Shown here: piece after piece, positions 55,171 through 63,359 of the stretch | How positions within the stretch are numbered: the first letter of the stretch is position 1 | Layout of the letters: each line of letters opens with the position of its first letter | Assembly (NCBI GenBank): GCA_030057655.1 | Contig: JASGUQ010000039.1 | Location: 1-64,000, forward strand | Length of the DNA: 64,000 nucleotides | Source: Bacillota bacterium | Lineage (GTDB): Bacteria; Bacillota; Clostridia; Christensenellales; Aristaeellaceae | Reading direction: 5' to 3' | Notes under the pieces: generated by a model | What the model was told of the DNA's origin: nothing | Database searches by the model: none | Seen by the model: only the letters and a program-made list of their open reading frames with translations | Program-made: the position numbers and the translations under genes

Positions 55171-55255
55171 AAAATTCCTCTCAGTTTTAGTAAAGTTGTC
55201 AGGTAACTCAATCGTATTTACCCAATCCGGCAGATTTAATTTCTGAGATCCCCAT

Positions 55256-55302
55256 TAAAGTCTTTTGAAAGGTTCGGAAAACTTTTCTTCAGAAAAGTTT
55301 TC
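55256..55302 (-). repeat. GGAAACTTTC hairpin repeat, copy 3
   Basis: GAAAACTTTTC, short loop, GAAAAGTTTTC with the CCTTTCAAAAGACTTTAA arm. It lies directly downstream of obg, which ends at 55314, and may serve as its 3' end. Confidence 0.65.
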
Positions 55303-55313
55303 TGACGTCCCCC

Positions 55314-56582
55314 TTAATCAATAAAATCAAACTCGATGCCATCCTGGCCCAGGCGGACCGTGTCCCCCTCCTGCGCGCCCAGTTCGCGCAGCTTGTCGAT
55401 GACGCCGGAGGCCTTTAAAGTCTTGTGGAACCAGTTCATGCTCTCATAGTTGTCAAAATTGACCGCGTCGATCAGGTTGTCCATGGAGCCGCCGGTGACC
55501 ACGTACAAGCCCTCCTCCTCCTTCACAGCCTCCCAGCCGCGCAGGCGCTCCTCCTCAAAGAAGGCTTCCTCGGGCAGCGGGGCGGACTCCGGCAGGGTGG
55601 AGAGCAGCTCCACAACCGCGTCCATCAGCGCGTCAAGGCCCTCGCCGGTCGCGGCGGAAACGGCAAAGAAGGGGCGCCCGCCCGCGGCGTTTTTAAGGTT
55701 GTCCAAATGCAGCGCGCTGTCCGGCAGGTCCATCTTGTTGGCGACGACGATCTGCGGGCGCTGGTCCAGGTCCTGATAGCGGCGCAGCTCCTCATTAACG
55801 GTGTTGAAATCATCCACAGGGTCGCGCCCCTCCTGGCCGGAGGCGTCCACCACATGGATCAAAAGCCGGGTGCGCTCCACATGGCGCAGGAAGGCAAAGC
55901 CCAGGCCCGCGCCTTCGCTGGCGTTCTCGATCAGGCCCGGGATGTCCGCGATGGCAAAGCTCTCCCCCTTGTGCTGGGCAATGCCCAGGTTGGGCGAAAG
56001 GGTGGTAAAGGGGTAGTTGGCGATCTTGGGCTGGGCGGCGGTGACGCGCGCTAAAAGGCTGCTTTTGCCGGCGTTGGGGAAGCCCACCAGGCCGACATCG
56101 GCAATGGTGCGCAGCTCCATCACAAACTCATGCCAGACCGTTTTGATGCCGGGCTTGGCAAAAGAGGGCGCCTGGCGGGTGGGCGTGGCGAAGCGGGCGT
56201 TGCCGTGGCCGCCGCGGCCGCCGTGCAGCAGGACGCGCTGCATGCCGCTCTCATGCATGTCCATGATGACGGCGCCGGTCTGCTTGTCACGGATGACGGT
56301 GCCCGCGGGCACCTTGATGACAAGGTCCTCCCCGTTTTTGCCGGTGCGGCGGGTGGAGGAGCCGGGCTCGCCGTTCCCTGCCTGGTACTTGGTCTTGTAG
56401 CGGAAGTCCATGAGCGTGTGCAGGTTGTGATCCGCCAAAAGGATGATGTCGCCGCCCTTGCCGCCGTCTCCGCCGTCCGGGCCGCCGTTTAATACAAATT
56501 TCTCGCGGTGGAAGGAAACGCAGCCGTTCCCCCCATCCCCCGCCTTCATGCGGATGACCGCCCTGTCCACAAAACTTGCCAT
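55314..56582 (-). CDS. obg: GTPase Obg/CgtA
   Basis: Essential ribosome-assembly and stress GTPase, 422 residues. The glycine-rich Obg domain (about 1-158), G domain with GFPNAGKSSLLARV (G1, about 165) and DIPGLIENASEGAGLG (G3), NKMDL (G4), and a C-terminal OCT domain (about 345-420) are clear. The ATG follows AAGGAGGG; a longer frame to 56636 has no site. In many Bacillota obg follows rplU-rpmA; here it stands next to yhbY. It borders the AT-rich island. Confidence 0.96.
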   Translation of the reverse strand: MASFVDRAVIRMKAGDGGNGCVSFHREKFVLNGGPDGGDGGKGGDIILLADHNLHTLMDFRYKTKYQAGNGEPGSSTRRTGKNGEDLVIKVPAGTVIRDKQTGAVIMDMHESGMQRVLLHGGRGGHGNARFATPTRQAPSFAKPGIKTVWHEFVMELRTIADVGLVGFPNAGKSSLLARVTAAQPKIANYPFTTLSPNLGIAQHKGESFAIADIPGLIENASEGAGLGFAFLRHVERTRLLIHVVDASGQEGRDPVDDFNTVNEELRRYQDLDQRPQIVVANKMDLPDSALHLDNLKNAAGGRPFFAVSAATGEGLDALMDAVVELLSTLPESAPLPEEAFFEEERLRGWEAVKEEEGLYVVTGGSMDNLIDAVNFDNYESMNWFHKTLKASGVIDKLRELGAQEGDTVRLGQDGIEFDFID

Positions 56583-56750
56583 GGGTCCCTCCTTGTGTTT
56601 GAGTGCAAGTATACCACGACAAGGGAAAACCGTCACGATTCAGAACAAGTTCAGTATGAATAAAAATAAACAAGAATACACAAGCAAGCTTGTATTAAAC
56701 TTGAATGATTGAGCAAATGAATTGACCTTATTCTCAAAAATGTGAGTATA

Positions 56751-56794
56751 TATAAGCAATAAATGTTCGATATGTATAAACAATAAATGTTCGA
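56751..56794 (+). repeat. Two 20-bp direct repeats upstream of the island promoter
   Basis: 19 of 20 bases agree (one A/G change). Start-to-start spacing is 24 bases, about two helical turns, which suits a pair of regulator dimers on one DNA face. Confidence 0.65.
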
Positions 56795-56801
56795 AGGGAA
56801 T

Positions 56802-56831
56802 TTGACAGTGTATACAAATCAATGATAAAAT
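56802..56831 (+). promoter_or_regulatory. Promoter of the island operon
   Basis: TTGACA, 18-base spacer, TAAAAT, about 60 bases before the first ATG. Confidence 0.65.
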
Positions 56832-56894
56832 GTTTTCTATAATTCTAGGTGCGATGTTTTTCTACCACAACACTCTGTGTTCTTTGAGGTGCTT

Positions 56895-58058
56895 ATGAGA
56901 GTGATGCGAATTAGTTTCCCAGAATACTTAACAGAAGAAGAAATGTTCTACCAAGATATTTTGAGAAAATTATTAAACTATCTAGGAGACAACTCTGAGA
57001 AAAACCTATATATAGATATGACGGCTACAAAGCACATATCTCCGGGTATCTTGTGTCAATTATTATGCTTTCTGCAAATACTTAAAAAAAGGAAAAATTG
57101 TTTAGTTGCTATAGAGTTTGGACCTTCGAGAACTTTATCATCTTATCTTGGGCTAACTGGTTTCTTTTTGTTAGCTAACCTAGATAACTTAATAGATGTT
57201 ACTGACATAATCAATTATGAGTCTCCAAACACATCTGCAAAATCTCAACAAATACAAAGGATTAATGAACTGGTAATTCCGTCGGCCAAAACATTGCCGC
57301 CCACAGACGAGAATAGAAAGTACTTACCTGAGAATGAACGTATTAAATTGATCAATGCTGTTAGTGATCTGTTTGATGCAAAGCAAGATATAAGAAGGCA
57401 TTTACCACCAAGCATTGTAAATGATATATTACGTAGCTATAAAGGATTACTTGAGAATGCACACGAACATGCATTTGATGAGATAAATGATACTAAAGCA
57501 TACTATACCTTCCAATACTATTCAAAAACTGGTCTTACCCTTTCCTTGAGTGATTGTGGGCCGGGGTTTTATTCGACATTGTTAAATCAGTATCGACCAG
57601 TTAAAGAGAATGCTCGTCAGGATAAAGTTTCTTTCTCGCATAAAATATTTTCTTACGACGAGTACCTTGAAGCAGCGAAAAAAAGTAATCAACGAGAATT
57701 AGTAGCAATTATTGAATCAATTTTTAAAAGGGCTAATGAAAACTATGGGTTACACTTTATTCTTTCGGAAATTGTAGGTAAGCTAAAAGGTACTGTATCA
57801 ATACACTCTGTAAATACATTGTTAAAAATAACACCTAAGTTTTGGAATGAATATTTAAAACCAATGTTTGACTCTTTGGAGAATGCAACAGAATTAAGAC
57901 TCGTTAATGTAAATCAAGAAAAGCTAAAGAGTATTGTATATGATGTAAAAGAACAGCAACGCTTAATTAAAGAAGGTGTTTTAAAATTTTATTCATATGA
58001 TTTTACAGGCGTTCATATCACAGCTGAAGCAAAATTGAGTGGTGAGCAAAATGTTTAA
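56895..58058 (+). CDS. STAS-like plus GHKL ATPase protein (island gene 1)
   Basis: 387 residues. Start chosen at the ATG with GAGG 5 bases upstream; GTG at 56877 and ATG at 56904 are alternatives. Residues about 36-100 look like a STAS fold (LYIDMTATKHISPGILCQLL, then a hydrophobic strand-helix). Residues about 165-300 have the GHKL ATPase pattern: N box LLENAHEHAF with Glu187-Asn188, G1 DCGPG at 220-224 and G2 NYGLHFILSE at 283-292. This combination recalls anti-sigma kinase/antagonist partners (SpoIIAB/SpoIIAA) fused in one chain, but it has no kinase-target Ser that I can identify. It overlaps the next gene by 8 bases. Codon use is AT-rich. Function not known; sensor or switch in the cassette is my inference. 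Confidence 0.65.
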   Translation: MRVMRISFPEYLTEEEMFYQDILRKLLNYLGDNSEKNLYIDMTATKHISPGILCQLLCFLQILKKRKNCLVAIEFGPSRTLSSYLGLTGFFLLANLDNLIDVTDIINYESPNTSAKSQQIQRINELVIPSAKTLPPTDENRKYLPENERIKLINAVSDLFDAKQDIRRHLPPSIVNDILRSYKGLLENAHEHAFDEINDTKAYYTFQYYSKTGLTLSLSDCGPGFYSTLLNQYRPVKENARQDKVSFSHKIFSYDEYLEAAKKSNQRELVAIIESIFKRANENYGLHFILSEIVGKLKGTVSIHSVNTLLKITPKFWNEYLKPMFDSLENATELRLVNVNQEKLKSIVYDVKEQQRLIKEGVLKFYSYDFTGVHITAEAKLSGEQNV

Positions 58059-59166
58059 CTATGTTTACAGTCAAGGATCAGAAGGTGTTGAGTATGATTA
58101 TGTTTCAATACATCAGAGCATCTTATTGTTTCGAATGCACAATGATTTTTTTGGAAAAATAAAATCGGGACCGGATAATTATAAATTTGGAGAAGATTAC
58201 CAAAGTGGTATAATTTATAATGCAATAATTAAAGAGATTTCGAAAAGAGAAAAAAATAACGATTTATTAGTTTGGGATTCCAGATTGTGTCTAGACTTTG
58301 ATGGGCGAGTAAACCAAAAAGTTAGTTACGATGCCATCCCCTTGGGAAATTATAAGAGTCTGCTTTTTCTTCATGTTAAAGAAAAACATAAGAATGAACT
58401 CATTGAACTTCGTAAAGGTCTTAATAAACTTTGCAAAAAGTCTTCTGCTGAATATATTTTAAAAGAAATCGGTCCTAATATAACTTTCATTTATGATAAA
58501 GAATCCGAATCAAAGGTTTTTGAAAAATACCCATGGATAGCGTTTGAGTTTGAAAATGAAAAAATTTTCAATAAAATTGATGATGATAATTCATTGTGGG
58601 TTCATCGTGCTCTATTTTCTGCAGAATCAACCAATATCTCCGATTACTACGAAAATTCTTCTTCCAATGTGTATGCAAATAGATATTTTAATGCCAAAAT
58701 TGCTTTTTTGAACCCAAACCTATTATCTCGTATTGCATATTTAATGTCTTATCAACTATATGAAAAGTGTCGAGATGAGGTGGAAAAAGCTGATGCATTG
58801 ATTTGTTCCAGTCTCAATGGCATGTGTCTATGTGTTGCGGTTGGAAATTTCTTAAATAAAAATGTTGTATATTTGAAAAATGTAGGTCCTAATATGACAT
58901 TTCAAGACCATCAGATCATTGAAAGGATAATCAAGGCCAAAAATTATATCTATATTTTTGATTTTTCCTGCATGGGGATGGAATATAGCAGGACAAAAAT
59001 GCTTTGTAACATGAAGTCCGCAAAAATACTTGCAGGAATGGGGATTTCCTATTATAAAATGCCGTCTGATAACAATAGTCATCTTCATGCACTTTATCAG
59101 ATCAATAAGTATGATTCAGATTACTATAAATGCATTACTGAAAAAAACGATTCATCTAACGCATAG
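58051..59166 (+). CDS. Unknown protein with degenerate phosphoribosyltransferase-like region (island gene 2)
   Basis: 371 residues. ATG inside the end of gene 1, with GGTGA 6 bases upstream; an earlier GTG is possible. I recognise no family for residues 1-245. Residues about 248-336 follow the type I PRTase strand order: DALICSSLNGMCLCVAVG (the usual GG loop region), NVVYLKNVG, and KNYIYIFDFSCMGMEY at 298-312 in place of the PRPP loop, which is normally acidic-acidic-x-x-x-TG-x-T. Both acidic residues are changed (DFS) and TG is MG, so PRPP binding is doubtful. The protein may be an inactive ligand sensor. A second PRTase-like domain is in the next gene. Confidence 0.5.
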   Translation: MFNYVYSQGSEGVEYDYVSIHQSILLFRMHNDFFGKIKSGPDNYKFGEDYQSGIIYNAIIKEISKREKNNDLLVWDSRLCLDFDGRVNQKVSYDAIPLGNYKSLLFLHVKEKHKNELIELRKGLNKLCKKSSAEYILKEIGPNITFIYDKESESKVFEKYPWIAFEFENEKIFNKIDDDNSLWVHRALFSAESTNISDYYENSSSNVYANRYFNAKIAFLNPNLLSRIAYLMSYQLYEKCRDEVEKADALICSSLNGMCLCVAVGNFLNKNVVYLKNVGPNMTFQDHQIIERIIKAKNYIYIFDFSCMGMEYSRTKMLCNMKSAKILAGMGISYYKMPSDNNSHLHALYQINKYDSDYYKCITEKNDSSNA

Positions 59167-59201
59167 TAAAACTGATAACAACTTGCTAAAGGAGATTAAA
59201 T

Positions 59202-61070
59202 ATGTCGTATAAATCTTACTCACAGGCAGATAATTTTGCAAGTATCAAAGCCGTCAAGTTTCTAGAACGGAATGATGATCCTGGTTACAAATACTATTCG
59301 ATGCTTTCTAAACTTGTAAATCATTTTGGTGAAAAACTCGACGAACAAACATGGTACAATAAGGTTGCTTATACACCCCATAACTATCAGCATCACGTGA
59401 TTACTGTTTTAAGAAATGCATCAGCAATACTATATGGCCTTAGACTACTACAAGATAATCCGGATATAAAACTTATAACTACTGGTGAGTTGTTTTGTTT
59501 GCTTTCTGCATGTGTTTTACATGACATAACAATGACATATAATCCTGAAAAACGTGATGTGCACGCATGGGAAGCGGCTCTAACAACTGCTGCAAGAACT
59601 TATGAAATTAAAGAAATGAATACTAAATTAATTGAAGAAATGACTACTAAATTAAAAAAGACAGTTAAAAAAATCGAAGTCTTAGGAGGAAGTGATCAGG
59701 AATCGTCAGAAAGGTCAGAAAAAACTAATTCTGTTATAAGAGAAATAGGAGATGCAATCAGTGGTGTAATTGAATTTACAGTTTCATCTGAAGACCTCAG
59801 AAAAACCATAGCGTTTACGATTTTAGGGCACAGTGATATAAAGACTGATAATGGCGAAAGAATAGATACTCTCGACCCAAGATGGTATGATGAATTGCAA
59901 CTTGAAACGGACGGTGAGATTCTTCGTCCTCAGTTGCTAGCCGCATTACTCAGATGGGCTGACGAACTTGATTGCACTAAAAGTAGAATTGATGGCATAA
60001 AATCGGAAATACCTGAAGAATCTAAAGAATATTGGGATAAACTAAGAATTATTAGAAGAGTTGAGATTCTCCATCAAAACACAACGTTAATCCCATATTA
60101 TCCTAGTTTTAAAGACAGTAGTAACAAAGAATATAATTTGGGGTTGCTAATTTCTGTAGAAAAAAAGTTAAATAAAGAACTAGATGTAATTAATAAAGTA
60201 CTGTCTAATAATGACTTGAGAATAGGAGTAAGTCTGACTAAACCGCATATAGAATGGGGTGAGAAAAATAAAAATTTAAAAGATTCATATGATCTGAAAA
60301 AAAAAAGTGATGATCCTATAGAAAAACAAGAAACGAAAAATCCATTCGATTTGTCAGAAAAAGTTGAGTCTTTGCGACATAGTATAGTTGACGCAATTCG
60401 AAACAAAGGGTTAATGGAAGAAGGGCATTTTCTGATACATCAGGAACCAGATGTCTCCATTCGAAGCAGGATTGATATTGGACGATTATTTGATGATAGA
60501 ACCTTGATAACGCAAATTTCGAGCGCTTTCGCAAATTGTATACTTTCAGGCAGTTTTGATCAGCCAGCAGAAAAATATAATGATATTGACGATTATGTGC
60601 TAATCGGTATAGCTCATAGCGGCGCTCAAATTGCAGCAGCAGTCGGCTCAGCGCTTGGCATTCCTTTTTCTTATATGATACCTCCATTTAAAGAGGAGCA
60701 ACATAACGAGTGGGAGATAGGCTTATCGGATATTAATAAACTGAAAGAGAAGAAATTTGTCTTAATTTTAGGAACAACCCATACAGGTTATACAGCTTTC
60801 TATGCAAAAAAGAAGTTGGAAAGATATCTAAAAGAAAATAACGCTAAATATGATACTGTATCAAAAGTAATAGGAATCTTTGATAGAAGGCCAAAGCATA
60901 CTAACACAACTAAGGTATATAATGCCGATGAGTACAATGTTGAGGCTGTTTATCTATTAGAAGAATTTCCTGTGGAAATATGTGCATGGTCTGGCGAAAA
61001 AGATTGTCCATATGAAAAATGTTGTATTCCAAATAAGAAAGGAGGAACCGAAGAAGATGCGTGTGATTAA
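59202..61070 (+). CDS. HD-domain plus phosphoribosyltransferase-like protein (island gene 3)
   Basis: 622 residues, ATG with AAAGGAG. N-terminal HD-hydrolase fold at about 55-260: His64/His65 in NYQHH, His107-Asp108 in VLHD, His121, then His210 and RWADELD (251-257), all candidate metal ligands. A charged coiled coil (about 135-185) is inserted. After a linker (about 360-400) a type I PRTase-like domain occupies about 464-600: IGIAHSGAQIAAAVGSALG and FVLILGTTHTGYTA (519-532), where the usual acidic pair is Gly-Thr but TG-x-T is kept. The end carries a Cys group (DCPYEKCC). Overlaps thyX by 14 bases. Possible nucleotide phosphohydrolase with nucleotide/base binding; activity not established. 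Confidence 0.65.
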   Translation: MSYKSYSQADNFASIKAVKFLERNDDPGYKYYSMLSKLVNHFGEKLDEQTWYNKVAYTPHNYQHHVITVLRNASAILYGLRLLQDNPDIKLITTGELFCLLSACVLHDITMTYNPEKRDVHAWEAALTTAARTYEIKEMNTKLIEEMTTKLKKTVKKIEVLGGSDQESSERSEKTNSVIREIGDAISGVIEFTVSSEDLRKTIAFTILGHSDIKTDNGERIDTLDPRWYDELQLETDGEILRPQLLAALLRWADELDCTKSRIDGIKSEIPEESKEYWDKLRIIRRVEILHQNTTLIPYYPSFKDSSNKEYNLGLLISVEKKLNKELDVINKVLSNNDLRIGVSLTKPHIEWGEKNKNLKDSYDLKKKSDDPIEKQETKNPFDLSEKVESLRHSIVDAIRNKGLMEEGHFLIHQEPDVSIRSRIDIGRLFDDRTLITQISSAFANCILSGSFDQPAEKYNDIDDYVLIGIAHSGAQIAAAVGSALGIPFSYMIPPFKEEQHNEWEIGLSDINKLKEKKFVLILGTTHTGYTAFYAKKKLERYLKENNAKYDTVSKVIGIFDRRPKHTNTTKVYNADEYNVEAVYLLEEFPVEICAWSGEKDCPYEKCCIPNKKGGTEEDACD

Positions 61071-61671
61071 ACCTAGCTTTAGTTTTGAGCAAGAAGTCAA
61101 TGGCGAAGCAATGTTACTGACTATTGAAAGGTATGGAAGAACATGTTACAAGAGTGAAAACAGAATAACCGAAGGTTCAGCAAGAAAGTTTGTTCAAAGC
61201 ATCATTAAAAATGGTCATGAATCCGTTCTGGAACACGAAAAAATAACTGTTCGCCTAATTTGTGATCGTGGTGTTTCACATGAGATTGTACGGCACAGGA
61301 TAGCAAGTTATAGTCAAGAAAGCACCCGTTACTGCAATTATGCAAACAATTCCGAAATTACATTAATTGATCCTTTTTTCTTTGATGTTAACAGTGAAAA
61401 GAGGAAAATCTGGCTAAAGGCGATGCAGGAATCAGAAACTGCATACATGAAACTGATAAGTTTGGGGGCAAGTCCACAAGAAGCAAGATCAGTCTTGCCA
61501 AATAGTTTAAAAACTGAAATTATCATAACAATGAACTTAAGAGAGTGGCGACATTTCTTTAAGCTCAGAACTGCAAGCGCAGCTCACCCACAAATGATTG
61601 AAGTAGCTCGACTTATGCTTGATGAGTTCAAAACAAAAGTCCCTGTAGTGTTTGATGATATCAAATATTAA
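61057..61671 (+). CDS. thyX: Flavin-dependent thymidylate synthase
   Basis: 204 residues, ATG after AGGAGGAACC. Makes dTMP from dUMP with FAD, NADPH and methylene-folate. The diagnostic RHR-x7-S motif is at 79-89 (RHRIASYSQES). Further features are GHESVLEH (53-60), ARSVLPNSL (143-151, dUMP contact) and NLREWRHFFKLR (160-171). It therefore appears catalytically intact. The base composition is AT-rich like the other island genes and unlike the host's. It is the last gene of the operon and overlaps gene 3. It could be the cell's own thymidylate synthase, since no thyA is seen in the window, or an accessory enzyme of the cassette. Confidence 0.93.
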   Translation: MRVIKPSFSFEQEVNGEAMLLTIERYGRTCYKSENRITEGSARKFVQSIIKNGHESVLEHEKITVRLICDRGVSHEIVRHRIASYSQESTRYCNYANNSEITLIDPFFFDVNSEKRKIWLKAMQESETAYMKLISLGASPQEARSVLPNSLKTEIIITMNLREWRHFFKLRTASAAHPQMIEVARLMLDEFKTKVPVVFDDIKY

Positions 61672-61742
61672 AGTGTTCATTTGAATTCAAGAAGTATAAA
61701 AGCCCTTCCGAAATGGCAGGGCTTTTAAATATCAGTAAGTTA

Positions 61743-61788
61743 TTAAAGTTCTTTGAAGGTTCGGAAACTTTCTTTCAAGAAAGTTTCC
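61743..61788 (-). repeat. GGAAACTTTC hairpin repeat, copy 2
   Basis: Reverse orientation match to 34601-34646: TTAAAGTTCTTTGAAGG then GGAAACTTTC-TTTCAA-GAAAGTTTCC. It marks the right edge of the AT-rich island and lies just downstream of the gene at 61824. Confidence 0.7.
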
Positions 61789-61823
61789 GAAGTCCCCCTT
61801 TAAAGTTCCCCTTATTAGTGACC

Positions 61824-63359
61824 TTACGGCGCAGCGGTGGAAAAGACCAGCTTGGTCATCATGGAGGTCAGGGCGTTTTGGAGCAGGGTCTGAAGCTGCT
61901 CGGACAGGGTGGCGCGCTGCTCGGCGGTGAGGGTGTCCACGCGGACGGCGCCGGCGGGGTCAATGCTGTCAATGCTCCAGGGCGGGGCGGTGTTGCCGGA
62001 AATGTCGCCCGTGACCTTGGCCTGGGTTTTCTCGTCCGTCCAGGTGAGGGCGCCGGTGAAATAGGTGGCGGAGCGGGAGTTGAACTTGCTGGTGAGGGTC
62101 AGTTTCAGGCTGACCAGCTGGGTGGCGTCCTCATCCTCCTTGGGGGTGAGGCGCAGGGAGAAATCAAAATCGCGGGAGGAGGTCTGGGCGGCCTGATCAA
62201 CGGCCTCCTCGCCCGGGGTGTAAAGCAGGCTGAAGGCGTATTCCCGCGCGGTGACGGCGGATTGCTGATTGCCCACGGTGAAGGCATCGCCAATGTTTTC
62301 AGGCAGAACGGAGACCGTGCCCATGTAGCTGATCTCCCTGGTGTCCGCCTTCTCCCCGCCCTCATAGTTCAGGGTGATGACGGTCCCCTTGGTTTTCTGC
62401 GCGTCCTGAGGCAGCTTTTCAATGACGACGTCGGAGACCCCGCCGGTCGGATTGGCGGTGAAGGTGTACAGGATGCGGTCGATGCCGCGCACGCCGCCCA
62501 TGGGCAGGGTGAGCTTGTTGGTGATGAGGTCGCCCTGGGTGTTCAGGACGCGCTCAGACTCCAGATTGCCTTTTAGCGGAAGCAGGTCCAGCGCCTGGGA
62601 GAAACTAGCGGCCATGGCGGGCTGCAGGTAGGCCGCGGCCTGCTTGGCGTCCATCTCGCGCGCCAGGAGGGCGAGCAGCGCCGTGTCGTTGTAGGCGTTT
62701 ACCATCAGCTGCTTGATCTGCGCCTTGAGCTGGTCGGCGGGGACGGACAGGCTGACCTTGGTCAGCAAACTGCCGTCCTGGGTGGTGATCGTTTCGGTCT
62801 TGGTGTAGCCCTGGAGCCAGACGGAGAGCTTGCGGCTGTATTCATCCAGCTTGGCCTTGGCCTCGCCCTGCCAGGTGGACTCGGCGGTGTTGAGCTTGAG
62901 CAGGACGCCTTCAATGGGCGGCCAGGCCTGCTGATTGCCCGTGAGCAGCGCCGTCAGCACCCCGCCGTCGCGCTGGTCGATGTAGCGGTTGGCGCCAAAG
63001 AAGGAGGAGGTAAGCTGCTCATACTGCGGGTCCTTCAGCAGGCGGGCATCCCCAAGGGGCTGGCCGTTTTTCTGCAGGGTGAGCTGCAAATCCTCCTTGC
63101 CCTTTAAGGTGCCAACGCCGCTTAAGTAATTGAGGTTCAGCTCCGCGCCGGGCAAAAGGGTGTTGAGCATGGCGTTTGCGGCCTCGTCCAGAACGGAGAA
63201 GGCGCCGCCGGTTTTGTCCGTCTTCAGGGTCAGCTTGAATCCGGAGCCGTCTTTGACCTGCTTGAACAGCTTCTCATCCAGGGTGTACTCAGCGGCAAAA
63301 GCGCCGGTAAAGGGCAGCGCGAGGACAAGGGCGAGCAGCAGGGCGGTCAGTTTTTTCAT
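61824..63359 (-). CDS. Secreted protein of unknown function
   Basis: 511 residues. Signal peptide 1-23 (MKKLTALLLALVLALP, AFAAE cleavage). The rest is predicted mostly beta with regularly spaced Leu/Thr strands, e.g. GSGFKLTLKTDKTGG near residue 38 and SRSATYFTGALTWTDE near the end. The build resembles lipoprotein-carrier-like half-barrels seen in clostridial envelope proteins, but I recognise no named family. It overlaps the upstream gene by four bases (ATGA), so the two are one operon. No sortase motif or lipobox. Confidence 0.6.
   Translation of the reverse strand: MKKLTALLLALVLALPFTGAFAAEYTLDEKLFKQVKDGSGFKLTLKTDKTGGAFSVLDEAANAMLNTLLPGAELNLNYLSGVGTLKGKEDLQLTLQKNGQPLGDARLLKDPQYEQLTSSFFGANRYIDQRDGGVLTALLTGNQQAWPPIEGVLLKLNTAESTWQGEAKAKLDEYSRKLSVWLQGYTKTETITTQDGSLLTKVSLSVPADQLKAQIKQLMVNAYNDTALLALLAREMDAKQAAAYLQPAMAASFSQALDLLPLKGNLESERVLNTQGDLITNKLTLPMGGVRGIDRILYTFTANPTGGVSDVVIEKLPQDAQKTKGTVITLNYEGGEKADTREISYMGTVSVLPENIGDAFTVGNQQSAVTAREYAFSLLYTPGEEAVDQAAQTSSRDFDFSLRLTPKEDEDATQLVSLKLTLTSKFNSRSATYFTGALTWTDEKTQAKVTGDISGNTAPPWSIDSIDPAGAVRVDTLTAEQRATLSEQLQTLLQNALTSMMTKLVFSTAAP

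Larger units (their letters stand above)
56583..56894 (+). promoter_or_regulatory. Control region of the AT-rich island
   Basis: AT-rich start of the island. GTTCAGTAT, the terminal nonamer of the 161-bp element, is at 56649-56657. A promoter is at 56802-56831: perfect TTGACA, 18-base spacer, TAAAAT. Two 20-bp direct repeats (TATAAGCAATAAATGTTCGA at 56751 and the same with A for G at 56775) sit 24 bases apart and end 7 bases before the -35. They are a likely operator. Confidence 0.6.

Noticed and set aside
56583..61740. AT-rich island as a prophage
   Set aside because: There is no integrase, structural, lysis or replication gene, and only four genes are present.
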